This document shows positions 1 through 6,682 of a stretch of DNA of 23,278 bases, piece after piece (within the stretch, counting starts at the first letter, position 1; each line of letters starts with the position of its first letter). The position numbers and the translations under genes were made by a program. The notes beneath the pieces are model-generated. The model saw only the letters and a program-made list of their open reading frames with translations, did not search any database and was not told the DNA's origin. The stretch lies in assembly GCA_964521075.1 (NCBI GenBank), contig CAZFPI010000037.1, forward strand, positions 1-23,278, written 5' to 3'. Source of the DNA: Sterolibacterium sp964521075. GTDB lineage: Bacteria; Pseudomonadota; Gammaproteobacteria; Burkholderiales; Rhodocyclaceae.

Positions 1-211
1 AACCAGTGAGTTGAAAACCGCTTTTCAGATCGGCTTCATCGTTTTCATTCCCTTTCTCATCATCGACATGGTCGTCGCTTCCGTGCTGATGTCCATGGGG
101 ATGATGATGATGTCGCCCGTCATCGTAGCCTTGCCGTTCAAGATCATGCTGTTCGTCCTGGTCGATGGCTGGACGCTGCTGATCGGCTCGCTCGTGCAAA
201 GTTTCGGATGA
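1..211 (+). CDS. fliP: FliP, flagellar type III export gate protein (3' end only)
   Basis: Partial gene: the reading frame is already open at base 2 and ends with TGA at 209-211, so only about the last 69 residues are present. FliP forms the inner-membrane core of the flagellar export gate together with FliQ and FliR. The visible part contains the family's very conserved C-terminal half: TSELKTAFQIGF, then a hydrophobic stretch with IPFLIIDMVVASVLMSMGMM, then the SPVIVALPFKIMLFVLVDGW segment and a terminal LVQSF. A TTG at position 11 could be mistaken for a start but lies inside the conserved TSELKTAF block. fliQ follows after 7 bp, so the two genes are surely co-transcribed. Identity is very secure; the upstream part lies outside the window. 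Confidence 0.97.
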   Translation, partial: TSELKTAFQIGFIVFIPFLIIDMVVASVLMSMGMMMMSPVIVALPFKIMLFVLVDGWTLLIGSLVQSFG

Positions 212-218
212 CGACACC

Positions 219-488
219 ATGACACCGACCACCGTCATCGAACTGGCGCGGGGGGCCATCGAAACCCTGTTGCTCATCTCCCTGCCGCTGTTTCTCGTAG
301 CCCTCGTCGTCGGCCTGCTGGTCAGCATCTTTCAGGCCGCCACCCAGATCAACGAAGCCACACTTTCCTTCGTCCCCAAGCTACTGGCCGTATTCGTCAC
401 CCTGATCGCCGCCGGCCCCTGGATGCTCACCATCCTCACCGACTACATCCGGCGACTCTACGAGAGCATCCCCAACCTCATCGGATAA
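219..488 (+). CDS. fliQ: FliQ, flagellar export gate protein
   Basis: This 89-residue protein has two hydrophobic segments (roughly residues 15-40 and 52-75), the normal size and topology for FliQ. FliQ subunits pack around FliP and FliR in the export gate through which rod, hook and filament subunits leave the cytoplasm. Diagnostic sequence includes the LLISLPLFLVALVVGLLVSIFQ helix followed by AATQINEATLSFVPKL, which is almost invariant in the family. It starts with ATG 7 bp after fliP and ends 7 bp before fliR, giving the standard fliP-fliQ-fliR order. Nothing is unusual. Confidence 0.98.
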   Translation: MTPTTVIELARGAIETLLLISLPLFLVALVVGLLVSIFQAATQINEATLSFVPKLLAVFVTLIAAGPWMLTILTDYIRRLYESIPNLIG

Positions 489-495
489 GCCCGGC

Positions 496-1296
496 GTGAT
501 TACCTTCACCTCGGCCCAGCTCGATGCCTGGCTGGCCATGTTCATCTACCCGCTGACGCGGATTCTCGCCTTGCTGGCCATCGCCCCGGTATTCAACAGC
601 GCCGGGCTGCCCGCCCGCATCCGTTTGATGGCGGGGCTTGCCATCAGCCTGGCCATCGCCCCCGCCCTGCCGCAAACCACCGTCATCCCGCCCGGCTCCT
701 GGCAAGGTATCGCCGTCCTGGCCCAGCAAATGCTGATCGGCCTGACCATGGGGCTCACCTTGCGTCTTGTCTTTGTCGCCGTCGACATCGCCGGGGAGCT
801 CATCGGCCTGCAGATGGGGCTATCCTTCGCCACTTTTTTCGACCCGCACAGCAGCGCGCAAACGGCCGTCATGAGCTCGTTTCTCGGCCTGCTGACCAGC
901 CTGCTGTTTCTGGCCATGAACGGCCACCTGTTGACCCTGTCCGTCCTGGCGGAGAGCTTCACGCTTTTTCCCGTCGGCACGACACCCTTTGCCGCCAACG
1001 GTTTTCGCGCCCTGCTGGCCTGGTCGGGCGTGATGTTCTCGGCGGGCCTGCTGCTGGCCCTGCCACTGATTACCGCCTTGCTGATCGCCAATCTATCCCT
1101 GGGCGTTCTCGCCCGGATCGCGCCGCAGCTCAACATCTTCGCCATCGGTTTTCCCGTCACCAGCCTCACGGGCTTTACCGTGCTGCTGTTTTCCTTGCCG
1201 CATCTGGGATCAGCCCTGGAAAGGCTCTACGACCGGGGATTCGTCGCACTCTCGGAAGTCATGCGGGCAGGCGGCGCGATATTGCCGCCATCCTGA
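496..1296 (+). CDS. fliR: FliR, flagellar export gate protein
   Basis: A 266-residue polytopic membrane protein, the expected length for FliR, the third component of the FliPQR export gate. Recognisable parts are the N-terminal ITFTSAQLDAWLAMFIYPLTRILALLAIAPVF, a central GLQMGLSFATFFDPHSSAQTAVMSSFL segment, and the C-terminal LGVLARIAPQLNIFAIGFPV block. The start is GTG at 496: translation from there gives the normal FliR N-terminus, and no in-frame ATG upstream fits. The ribosome-binding site is weak, which may mean coupling to fliQ, whose stop is 7 bp upstream. The last 70 bp overlap, tail to tail, the 3' end of the lipoprotein gene on the other strand. No flhB follows, so the operon ends here. 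Confidence 0.97.
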   Translation: MITFTSAQLDAWLAMFIYPLTRILALLAIAPVFNSAGLPARIRLMAGLAISLAIAPALPQTTVIPPGSWQGIAVLAQQMLIGLTMGLTLRLVFVAVDIAGELIGLQMGLSFATFFDPHSSAQTAVMSSFLGLLTSLLFLAMNGHLLTLSVLAESFTLFPVGTTPFAANGFRALLAWSGVMFSAGLLLALPLITALLIANLSLGVLARIAPQLNIFAIGFPVTSLTGFTVLLFSLPHLGSALERLYDRGFVALSEVMRAGGAILPPS

Positions 1297-1772
1297 TCCC
1301 TCATCTGCGAATCCCCCTTGCCTTGCAGGCGGATCACCCCGCTGGCGACACGCTGCGAGCCGAGCATCGAGGATTCCAGCCCTTCTTCGTATTCGCGGAT
1401 TTCATAGCCTTCAAACCCGCCGTACTGCACCAGATCGCGAGCGCGACGCCGGAAAATCTGGCGGGCTTCTCCCGCGCCGCCCACCTGCATCCGCCGCATC
1501 CGCAAGCTGACATGAACAAGATTCTCATCTAGCGGAGCCTGTTCGATCTCCCAGTTCGGCGCGAGCGGATCGAGGATGAGGTAAGCCGCCCCGGCATACG
1601 CCCCCCAGAAAACCACCTTCTCGAGCGGGACGCCGAAAGAAGGCGAGAGCTTCACATTCGTATCGGCAATCAACCCGCCAGCCCGCGTCGTATTACTGCT
1701 GCAGGCCGTCAAACCAAGCAGACCGGCCAGCAACAGGCATTGGCCTGCAATTCTCATCGTCATCTTCATCAT
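1227..1772 (-). CDS. Conserved hypothetical lipoprotein, last gene of the flgKL unit
   Basis: A 181-residue predicted lipoprotein. The N-terminus has a basic start, a hydrophobic stretch, and a lipobox LTAC with the lipidated cysteine at about residue 24, followed by SSN (no Asp at +2, compatible with outer-membrane sorting). A second hydrophobic stretch (VVFWGAYAGAAYLILD, about residues 53-68) precedes a soluble region rich in charged residues, with RQIFRRRARDLVQYGGFEGYEI and EGLESSMLGSQRVASGVIRL. From memory, similar lipoproteins of unknown function occur in other betaproteobacteria; I assign no activity. The gene starts 9 bp after the flgL stop, so it is very probably co-transcribed with flgKL. 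Its final 70 bp lie antisense to the end of fliR. The last 25 or so residues encoded there look low in constraint and may be a species-specific extension. Confidence 0.8.
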   Translation of the reverse strand: MMKMTMRIAGQCLLLAGLLGLTACSSNTTRAGGLIADTNVKLSPSFGVPLEKVVFWGAYAGAAYLILDPLAPNWEIEQAPLDENLVHVSLRMRRMQVGGAGEARQIFRRRARDLVQYGGFEGYEIREYEEGLESSMLGSQRVASGVIRLQGKGDSQMRDQDGGNIAPPARMTSESATNPRS

Positions 1773-1781
1773 CCCCGGCGT

Positions 1782-3092
1782 TCAGCGCAGATAATCGAAC
1801 AGGGACAAACCGGAAACCTTGACGAAGGACTGCTGTGCCGCCTGCAACTGCGTCTGGGTGCGTGTCAGATCGGAAATCGTCTTGGTGTAGTCGACATCCT
1901 GAAGGCTGGAGAGCTGCTGCTGGTACTGGATGCCGATATCGCCGTTGAGCGAGGCCAGGTTATCGAGCCGGGCCATCGTGGCCCCGATGCTCGTCCGTGT
2001 CGTCAGAAAAACCTGCTGCGCCTGGTCGAGATTGGTCAGCGCGGAAGCGACATCACTGCTCAGTTTTGCCCGGTCCTGCGGATTGCCGACGGGACGTTCC
2101 AGTGTGGTGATGAGGTTGCGAATCGTGTCGAACACGCTCTGGGTCGCACCGGATTTGACGCTGAAAGCATCCCCGCCGGCGGGCGTGCCGCTGATGGTGA
2201 CCGATGCGCCGAAATCATTGTAGGGTGCTGCCAAGCCGGCAAAGTCGATCGGGTTGCCCGGGGTATAGACATGCGTATAGGTGCTGCCAACACCACCGGA
2301 CACGGAATCCCCCCCGGTGAATAGCGATGCTGGCGGCGATTTGCTCACATCGACCAGATCGTAGTAAGTCACCCCCGGCGCGTTGATCGTATCGATCCAG
2401 AAACGGACTTCCAGATTGCCGCTATTGTTCGCACTCGACCATTTCGCGTTATCCGTGACGGTCGTGGCCGTAGCCAGAGCCGTGCCGCTGTTGCCTGTTT
2501 TGTAATTCACGCTCATGGGCCCATTGCCGTTGGGAATACGGTTGAACACATCGTTTCCCGACTGGCTCACGGCCGCCTGCTGGGTGGCCGACACGGCGAG
2601 ATAACGCTGGCCGTCATCCCCCGAATAGCGCACCCCGCCTTCCACCGAGCCGGCAAAGGGCTGCGTATCCCCCATGTAGCCTGAAAAGATGAACTGGCCG
2701 GCCGCATCCTTGGCATTGGCAATATCCATCAACTGATCGAAACCCGAGCGCAACTGGGTGGCGATGCTCTTCCGGTCAGCATCCGTGAGCGTCGTGTTGC
2801 CCGCCGACACCGCCAGGGTACGCACCGAGCCCAGAAGATCCGTCGCGCTTTGCAATTGCCCTTCAGCGAAAGCGAGGGTATCCGAAGCCTTGCCGCCCGA
2901 ACGGGTGAATTGCTGCGTCATATCGACACCCTGGCTCACCACCAGCGCATTGGCCGAAGCCACCGGGTCATCGGCCGGGGTCAGGATTCGCCGCCCCGTC
3001 GACAACTGCTGCTGCTGGTGAAAAAGATCCGAGGTCTGCCGGTTGATGGCACTCACGCCAGCGTCATGAATCATTCCTGTACTGATACGCAT
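1782..3092 (-). CDS. flgL: FlgL (HAP3), flagellar hook-filament junction protein
   Basis: FlgL (436 residues) forms the distal hook-filament junction ring on which flagellin assembles. The N-terminal coiled-coil begins MRISTGMIHDAGVSAINRQ and continues through QQQLSTGRRILTPADDPVASA, the hallmark shared with flagellins. The protein ends with the helical domain closing in LSLFDYLR. It is longer than the enterobacterial protein (about 317 residues). The extra length lies in the middle, about residues 190-313, and ends in a stretch (about 277-313, positions 2154-2264) with the pattern YTPG-ID-F-VTISGTPAGGDAFSV. That pattern resembles two segments of FlgK in this window. Start ATG is 38 bp downstream of flgK, and the lipoprotein gene follows after 9 bp. 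Confidence 0.96.
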   Translation of the reverse strand: MRISTGMIHDAGVSAINRQTSDLFHQQQQLSTGRRILTPADDPVASANALVVSQGVDMTQQFTRSGGKASDTLAFAEGQLQSATDLLGSVRTLAVSAGNTTLTDADRKSIATQLRSGFDQLMDIANAKDAAGQFIFSGYMGDTQPFAGSVEGGVRYSGDDGQRYLAVSATQQAAVSQSGNDVFNRIPNGNGPMSVNYKTGNSGTALATATTVTDNAKWSSANNSGNLEVRFWIDTINAPGVTYYDLVDVSKSPPASLFTGGDSVSGGVGSTYTHVYTPGNPIDFAGLAAPYNDFGASVTISGTPAGGDAFSVKSGATQSVFDTIRNLITTLERPVGNPQDRAKLSSDVASALTNLDQAQQVFLTTRTSIGATMARLDNLASLNGDIGIQYQQQLSSLQDVDYTKTISDLTRTQTQLQAAQQSFVKVSGLSLFDYLR

Positions 3093-3130
3093 GATGTTCT
3101 CCGTTCGCCCGGTGTTTATCGTTTCGTTTT

Positions 3131-6040
3131 TTACTGCATGACTTGCAGCAGATCATCGAAGAGTTTGCCCGACACGCTGATGAGCCGCGCCGAAGCCTGA
3201 TAAGCCTGCTGGAAACGCAAGAGATTGGCGGCTTCTTCGTCGAGATTGACGCCGGAGACGGAATCCCGCGCCTGTTGCGCCTGGTCGACCAGTGCCTGCT
3301 GCGCCTTGCCGCCTACCTGCACTTCCCGGGTTTTGTTGCCAACCTGATTGACCATGGAGGCATAGCCGCCCTGAAAGGTCGTCGAACCGCCATCGAGCAG
3401 CTTGGTCGTCTGCAACTTGCCCAGCAGCAGGGCGTTACGGTTATCCGTCACGCCGCTGGTGTTGGGGCCGATGCTGAAGCGGTCGCCATCCACCGGCGCG
3501 CCGCTCAGGGTGAAGCTGGTCCCGTTGAAGCTGATGGCAGCCCCGGCGGTGTAGCTGACAGGCGTCAAGGCCGAGGTGATCGCATAGGGGCTGGCCGGAT
3601 CATTCGCCACCGTCACGACAGAGCCGACCGGAAAACCCGTGAAGGTGTTTGTCGCCTGGTGATACTGCAGCGTCATCGGGGCGGAGGGCAGATTATCCGT
3701 GCGGCTCACGGCCGCGCTGCCTGTCATGGTCGCCACACCGGAGGCCACGCTGCCCAGCGAAATGGCGGAAGCCCCGCCCAGCTGGTTTGAAATCACCGAC
3801 AGCTGTCCGCCTTGCAGCGTCACCTCCACCCCGGGGGCGGCAAACTGCGCGTTGAGCGTTGTCTGAAGCTGGGTGGCCAGCGCGGCAGGCGTGTAGCTGC
3901 CCCCCGGAAGCAGGATGGTTTTCGTGGTGCCATCAACATTAATACTGAAGCGGTCACTCACCCCGGCAACGACATTGGTAGGGTTGCCCAGCGCAAGGCT
4001 CCCCGTCTGGACGGCGCGGTCCCCGGTCGACACTGCACCACCGAAGAGCGCGTTAAAGCCCGTATTCCCGCCGGTTGCACCCAGCGAAACCGCCGTCGCC
4101 GCACCGACTGTCGTGGAAGTCACCCGCAGCCGGCCGCTCGCATCCGTGGCGACCGTCGCCCCGCCGCCGATTGCCGTCTGGACGGCACTGGCCAGGGCCG
4201 ACGCGGAGGTATACACCCCGGATGCCAGCGTCTTTGTCGAAGCCGCCCCGCCATCCAGCGCGATGTCGAACTGGTCATTGACGCCTGCCGTGATCGTCAG
4301 GGGGTAAGCGGGAGCAACGCTGCCCAGCTGCGCGCCGCGCACACTGGCTGCAGGCGGCGCACCAAACAGGCTGGCCAGCCCGGTATTGGCCACCCCGGCA
4401 ATGCCCCCGGGCGGCGGGTTGATGGTGAAGGCATCGCCATGCCCAGGTGCCCCCGTCAGCGTCATGGCGATGCCGTTGAAGCTGAGCGTGTTGCCCAGGG
4501 CATAGGGAACCGGGGTCGTCGGGCTGGTGATGGTGATGACCTGGCCCGCGCCGTTATCTACCTTCGCGCCAACCGGGAAGCCATCCAGGGCGGGCGAAGG
4601 AGTGGTCAGGTATCGCAGGGTGAGTGCTGCCCCCAGCGGTGCTGCCGTCGTATTCACCCCGCTGACTGCCCCGGCGGAAATGGTGGCAGTTCCCTTGTTA
4701 TCGAGTGCGGCTCCGGTGCGTATCGGTGCGGCCACGGCGATATTGCGCGGATCCTTGATGGCGATGTCCAGATCACTGGCTGCCGAGCGTGTGGGACGAA
4801 TGAGGTAGGAGGCTCCGTTGGGCGCATTCGATGCTGGCTGGATGGCCAGGCCATCAATCATGGCAGGCAGGGGGCCATTACTGAGCAGCAGGGTATTGTC
4901 GGAAACACGCAGCAGGTCGTAATTGCCGCCACCATGCGAAATCAGCTGATAGTCGCTGGTCGTGAGCGCGCCAATGTCTTTGACAGAAACGTTGATCGCC
5001 ACTTCGGGCAGCGGGTTGTTGGTGCTGGACATCACCTGCGGCGCGGGCGTCTTGAAGAAGTCGCCCCCCAATGCGCCTGTCAGATCCTGACCGAGTTTGT
5101 GCTGATCATTGAAACTTTGCGCCAGCGTCAGGGCCAGACGCCCCAGGGCATTCTGCGAGGTATCGAGCGATTCATTCCGGAAGGCCACCAGCCCGCCGAG
5201 TACTCCTCCCACCAGCTGGTTATCCGGAAGGACGAAGGGGCTGCCGGTGGGCGGCTGCATGGCAACCACGGTACGGAAAGCATCGTACTGATCCGGCTGC
5301 GCTACCAGTTTCGAAGCCTGGTTGCCCGTCACGAGCAGCTGCCCGGTTCCCATGAAAATACTGTAGGAGCCATCCGTCTGCGGCACGACTGTCACACGGA
5401 TTTCCTTGTTGAGGTCGCTGATCAGCTGATCCCGCTGATCGAGCAGGTCGTTGGCAGGCTGCGATGAACCCGCTGCCTGCGCGATGAGGATGCGCTGGTT
5501 GATATCCGCGATCTGCTGGGCATAGGCGTTGATCTGCCCGACTTCGCTATCGATCTGCGTATTCACGCCAAAGCGGACTTCGTTGATGCGCTGGTCCAGC
5601 GCATTCAGCCGGGATACCAGCGACTGGGCATCAGACAAAAAAGCCTGGCGGGAGGGAATCGAAGCCGGTGCTGCTGCCAGATCATTCAGGCCGGAAAAAA
5701 AGCCGTTCAGAGCCGGGCTCAGCCCCGTGCTGGTATCAGACAAGAGATTGTTGATCTGCGAAATCTGCGCGGTGTAGCTTTCCATCGAGGAAGCACTCGT
5801 CTGCGCGCCCAGCAACTGCGTGGTCAGATACTGGTTGTACACCCGCTTGACCGTCTCGATATTGGTGCCCTGCCCAAGAAAACCATTGCCGGTAAACATC
5901 GGCTCATTGGAGGTTTGCACCACCTGCTGACGGCTGTAGCCAGGCGTACTGGCATTAGAAATGTTTTGTCCGGTAGTCACCAGGTTGGCCTGAGCGGCAT
6001 TCAACCCCGTAATACCGATCGACAGAATGTTCGCACCCAT
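3131..6040 (-). CDS. flgK: FlgK (HAP1), flagellar hook-filament junction protein, unusually large
   Basis: FlgK forms the junction ring next to the hook. I place the start at the ATG at 6040, giving MGANILSIGITGLNAAQANL, because a GGAG ribosome-binding site sits 5 bases upstream; an in-frame start 33 bp further up has no homologous sequence. The N-terminal domain contains NISNASTPGYSRQQV. The C-terminus has GVNLDEEAANLLRFQQAYQASARLIS and ends in the usual helix. At 969 residues it is much longer than enteric FlgK (about 547). The extra length is a repeated architecture: a D3-like segment (about residues 475-545), two copies of a roughly 100-residue beta-rich module (574-679, 680-779), then a second D3-like segment (791-859). 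The two-copy module also occurs once in FlgE. A sigma-54-like promoter precedes the gene. Confidence 0.96.
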   Translation of the reverse strand: MGANILSIGITGLNAAQANLVTTGQNISNASTPGYSRQQVVQTSNEPMFTGNGFLGQGTNIETVKRVYNQYLTTQLLGAQTSASSMESYTAQISQINNLLSDTSTGLSPALNGFFSGLNDLAAAPASIPSRQAFLSDAQSLVSRLNALDQRINEVRFGVNTQIDSEVGQINAYAQQIADINQRILIAQAAGSSQPANDLLDQRDQLISDLNKEIRVTVVPQTDGSYSIFMGTGQLLVTGNQASKLVAQPDQYDAFRTVVAMQPPTGSPFVLPDNQLVGGVLGGLVAFRNESLDTSQNALGRLALTLAQSFNDQHKLGQDLTGALGGDFFKTPAPQVMSSTNNPLPEVAINVSVKDIGALTTSDYQLISHGGGNYDLLRVSDNTLLLSNGPLPAMIDGLAIQPASNAPNGASYLIRPTRSAASDLDIAIKDPRNIAVAAPIRTGAALDNKGTATISAGAVSGVNTTAAPLGAALTLRYLTTPSPALDGFPVGAKVDNGAGQVITITSPTTPVPYALGNTLSFNGIAMTLTGAPGHGDAFTINPPPGGIAGVANTGLASLFGAPPAASVRGAQLGSVAPAYPLTITAGVNDQFDIALDGGAASTKTLASGVYTSASALASAVQTAIGGGATVATDASGRLRVTSTTVGAATAVSLGATGGNTGFNALFGGAVSTGDRAVQTGSLALGNPTNVVAGVSDRFSINVDGTTKTILLPGGSYTPAALATQLQTTLNAQFAAPGVEVTLQGGQLSVISNQLGGASAISLGSVASGVATMTGSAAVSRTDNLPSAPMTLQYHQATNTFTGFPVGSVVTVANDPASPYAITSALTPVSYTAGAAISFNGTSFTLSGAPVDGDRFSIGPNTSGVTDNRNALLLGKLQTTKLLDGGSTTFQGGYASMVNQVGNKTREVQVGGKAQQALVDQAQQARDSVSGVNLDEEAANLLRFQQAYQASARLISVSGKLFDDLLQVMQ
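3464..3670 (-). repeat. FlgK D3-like segment, copy 2
   Basis: Encodes FlgK residues about 791-859, with FTGFPVGSVVTV, YTAGAAISFNGTSFTLSGAP, VDGDRFSIGPN and then DNRNALLLGKL. This is the standard segment preceding the C-terminal helices of FlgK proteins. It pairs with the diverged copy at 4406-4618. Confidence 0.75.
3704..4003 (-). repeat. FlgK surface module, copy 2 (shared with FlgE)
   Basis: Encodes FlgK residues about 680-779. The pattern is GVSDRFSINVDG, a short variable loop, GGSYTPAALATQLQTTLNAQ, VEVTLQGGQLSVISNQLGGASAISLG. It aligns with the copy at 4004-4321 and with FlgE residues 186-290. The layout (beta strand, Asp-Gly turn, helix with LQT, beta strands) resembles flagellin/hook IN-type insertions, which I infer rather than prove. 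Confidence 0.7.
4004..4321 (-). repeat. FlgK surface module, copy 1 (shared with FlgE)
   Basis: Encodes FlgK residues about 574-679: GVNDQFDIALDGG, SGVYTSASALASAVQTAIGG, DASGRLRVTSTTVGAATAVSLG, GGNTGFNALFGG. It is directly adjacent to copy 2 and closely parallels the FlgE module, including the start GVNDQF and the NTG(F/Y) ending. Confidence 0.7.
4406..4618 (-). repeat. FlgK D3-like segment, copy 1 (extra copy)
   Basis: Encodes FlgK residues about 475-545: LDGFPVGAKV, YALGNTLSFNGIAMTLTGAPGHGDAFTINPPPGG. It matches the copy at 3464-3670 at GFPVG, SFNG, L(T/S)GAP and GD-F-I. Most FlgK proteins have only the copy near the C-terminus, so this one looks like a duplication that now brackets the two surface modules. 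Confidence 0.68.
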
Positions 6041-6107
6041 GATCGCTCCAGAGAGTGACTCCTGTAACGGCAAGAATCGCCATTCATTGAGCCTTCAGTC
6101 GGGATGA

Positions 6108-6123
6108 TGCAATCTTTGTGCCA
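6108..6123 (-). promoter_or_regulatory. Predicted sigma-54 (-24/-12) promoter for flgK-flgL-lipoprotein
   Basis: On the minus strand the sequence reads TGGCACAAAGATTGCA. It has the GG and GC doublets separated by exactly 10 bases and full TGGCAC and TTGCA elements, an excellent sigma-54 match. It lies in the 91-bp gap between the flgJ stop and the flgK start; the expected transcript start is near 6098, leaving a leader of about 58 nt. An NtrC-family activator such as FleR/FlrC would be needed; none is encoded in the window. Confidence 0.8.
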
Positions 6124-6131
6124 GCAAGCCT

Positions 6132-6599
6132 TCAGCCTTGCCCGGCCAGGGGCGCATCGCCGATCACCCGGCGAACGATGCCTGACAAAGCCTTCGCAGC
6201 AGGCGGGTTGGGAGCCGATGCGGCAGATGTTGCCGGGGGCGGCAAGGGAGCGGCGACGGGGGCGGCCGCTCTGGCTGCCGCCTCCGTCGGGGGAAGAGAG
6301 CGGGAGAGCTGTTTTTCGATCAGGGCTGCCAGGCCGATACCACCACCGCGCGTAGCCAGGCTCTGCGCCAGCTGCTGGTCGTGCATGGACTGGAAAAAGC
6401 GGGTCTGGTCGCTATCGAAAATACCGTCTTGTGGCGTGGCATCACGCATGGCCTTCAGGACGGTCTGCAGGAACAGGGCCTCGAACTGGCGGGCGACTTC
6501 CTTGTTGGCCACCGCCGAATTGCCCCGTGCCTCCCGGCGCAAATCGGTGAGGTTCTTTGTATCGACCGCCAGACGGGCGGAAAAGTCTTGTAGCGACAT
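6132..6599 (-). CDS. flgJ: FlgJ, rod-binding domain only (no muramidase domain)
   Basis: A 155-residue protein homologous to the N-terminal rod-binding half of FlgJ, which caps or scaffolds the growing rod. Residues about 10-95 show the family features: NKEVARQFEALFLQTVLKAMRDATP, followed by DSDQTRFFQSMHDQQLAQSLATRGGIGLA-type sequence (GLAALIEKQL). In typical beta- and gammaproteobacterial FlgJ (about 300 residues) a peptidoglycan hydrolase domain follows. Here the protein instead ends in an Ala/Pro-rich tail (about residues 104-135) and a short basic segment. No hydrolase-like sequence is present in any frame before flgK, only 91 bp away. A separate hydrolase elsewhere in the genome probably opens the cell wall. 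The ribosome-binding site is modest (AGG-rich); the start gives the normal MSLQDFSARLA-like N-terminus. Confidence 0.92.
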   Translation of the reverse strand: MSLQDFSARLAVDTKNLTDLRREARGNSAVANKEVARQFEALFLQTVLKAMRDATPQDGIFDSDQTRFFQSMHDQQLAQSLATRGGGIGLAALIEKQLSRSLPPTEAAARAAAPVAAPLPPPATSAASAPNPPAAKALSGIVRRVIGDAPLAGQG

Positions 6600-6682
6600 G
6601 GCGACAGCCTACCTGACAGAAGAGTGCCGGGAACGTCAGAAAAGAAGGGGAATTCCGTCCCGCAGACAGACGGCAGACCCGC

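Noticed and set aside
3812..5467. Long plus-strand open frame (551 codons) opposite flgK
   Set aside because: It is antisense to a clear FlgK protein; its Arg/Gly/His-rich text is what high-GC coding DNA gives on the opposite strand, and no family is recognisable.
6041..6131. Possible frameshifted hydrolase remnant after flgJ
   Set aside because: The 91-bp gap is too short for the domain and contains the flgK promoter and ribosome-binding site instead; no hydrolase-like text in any frame.
6600..6682. Possible sigma-54 promoter upstream of flgJ (CGGCAC-like element near 6628)
   Set aside because: The -12 position reads GT/TC instead of GC at the required spacing, so it fails the basic sigma-54 pattern.
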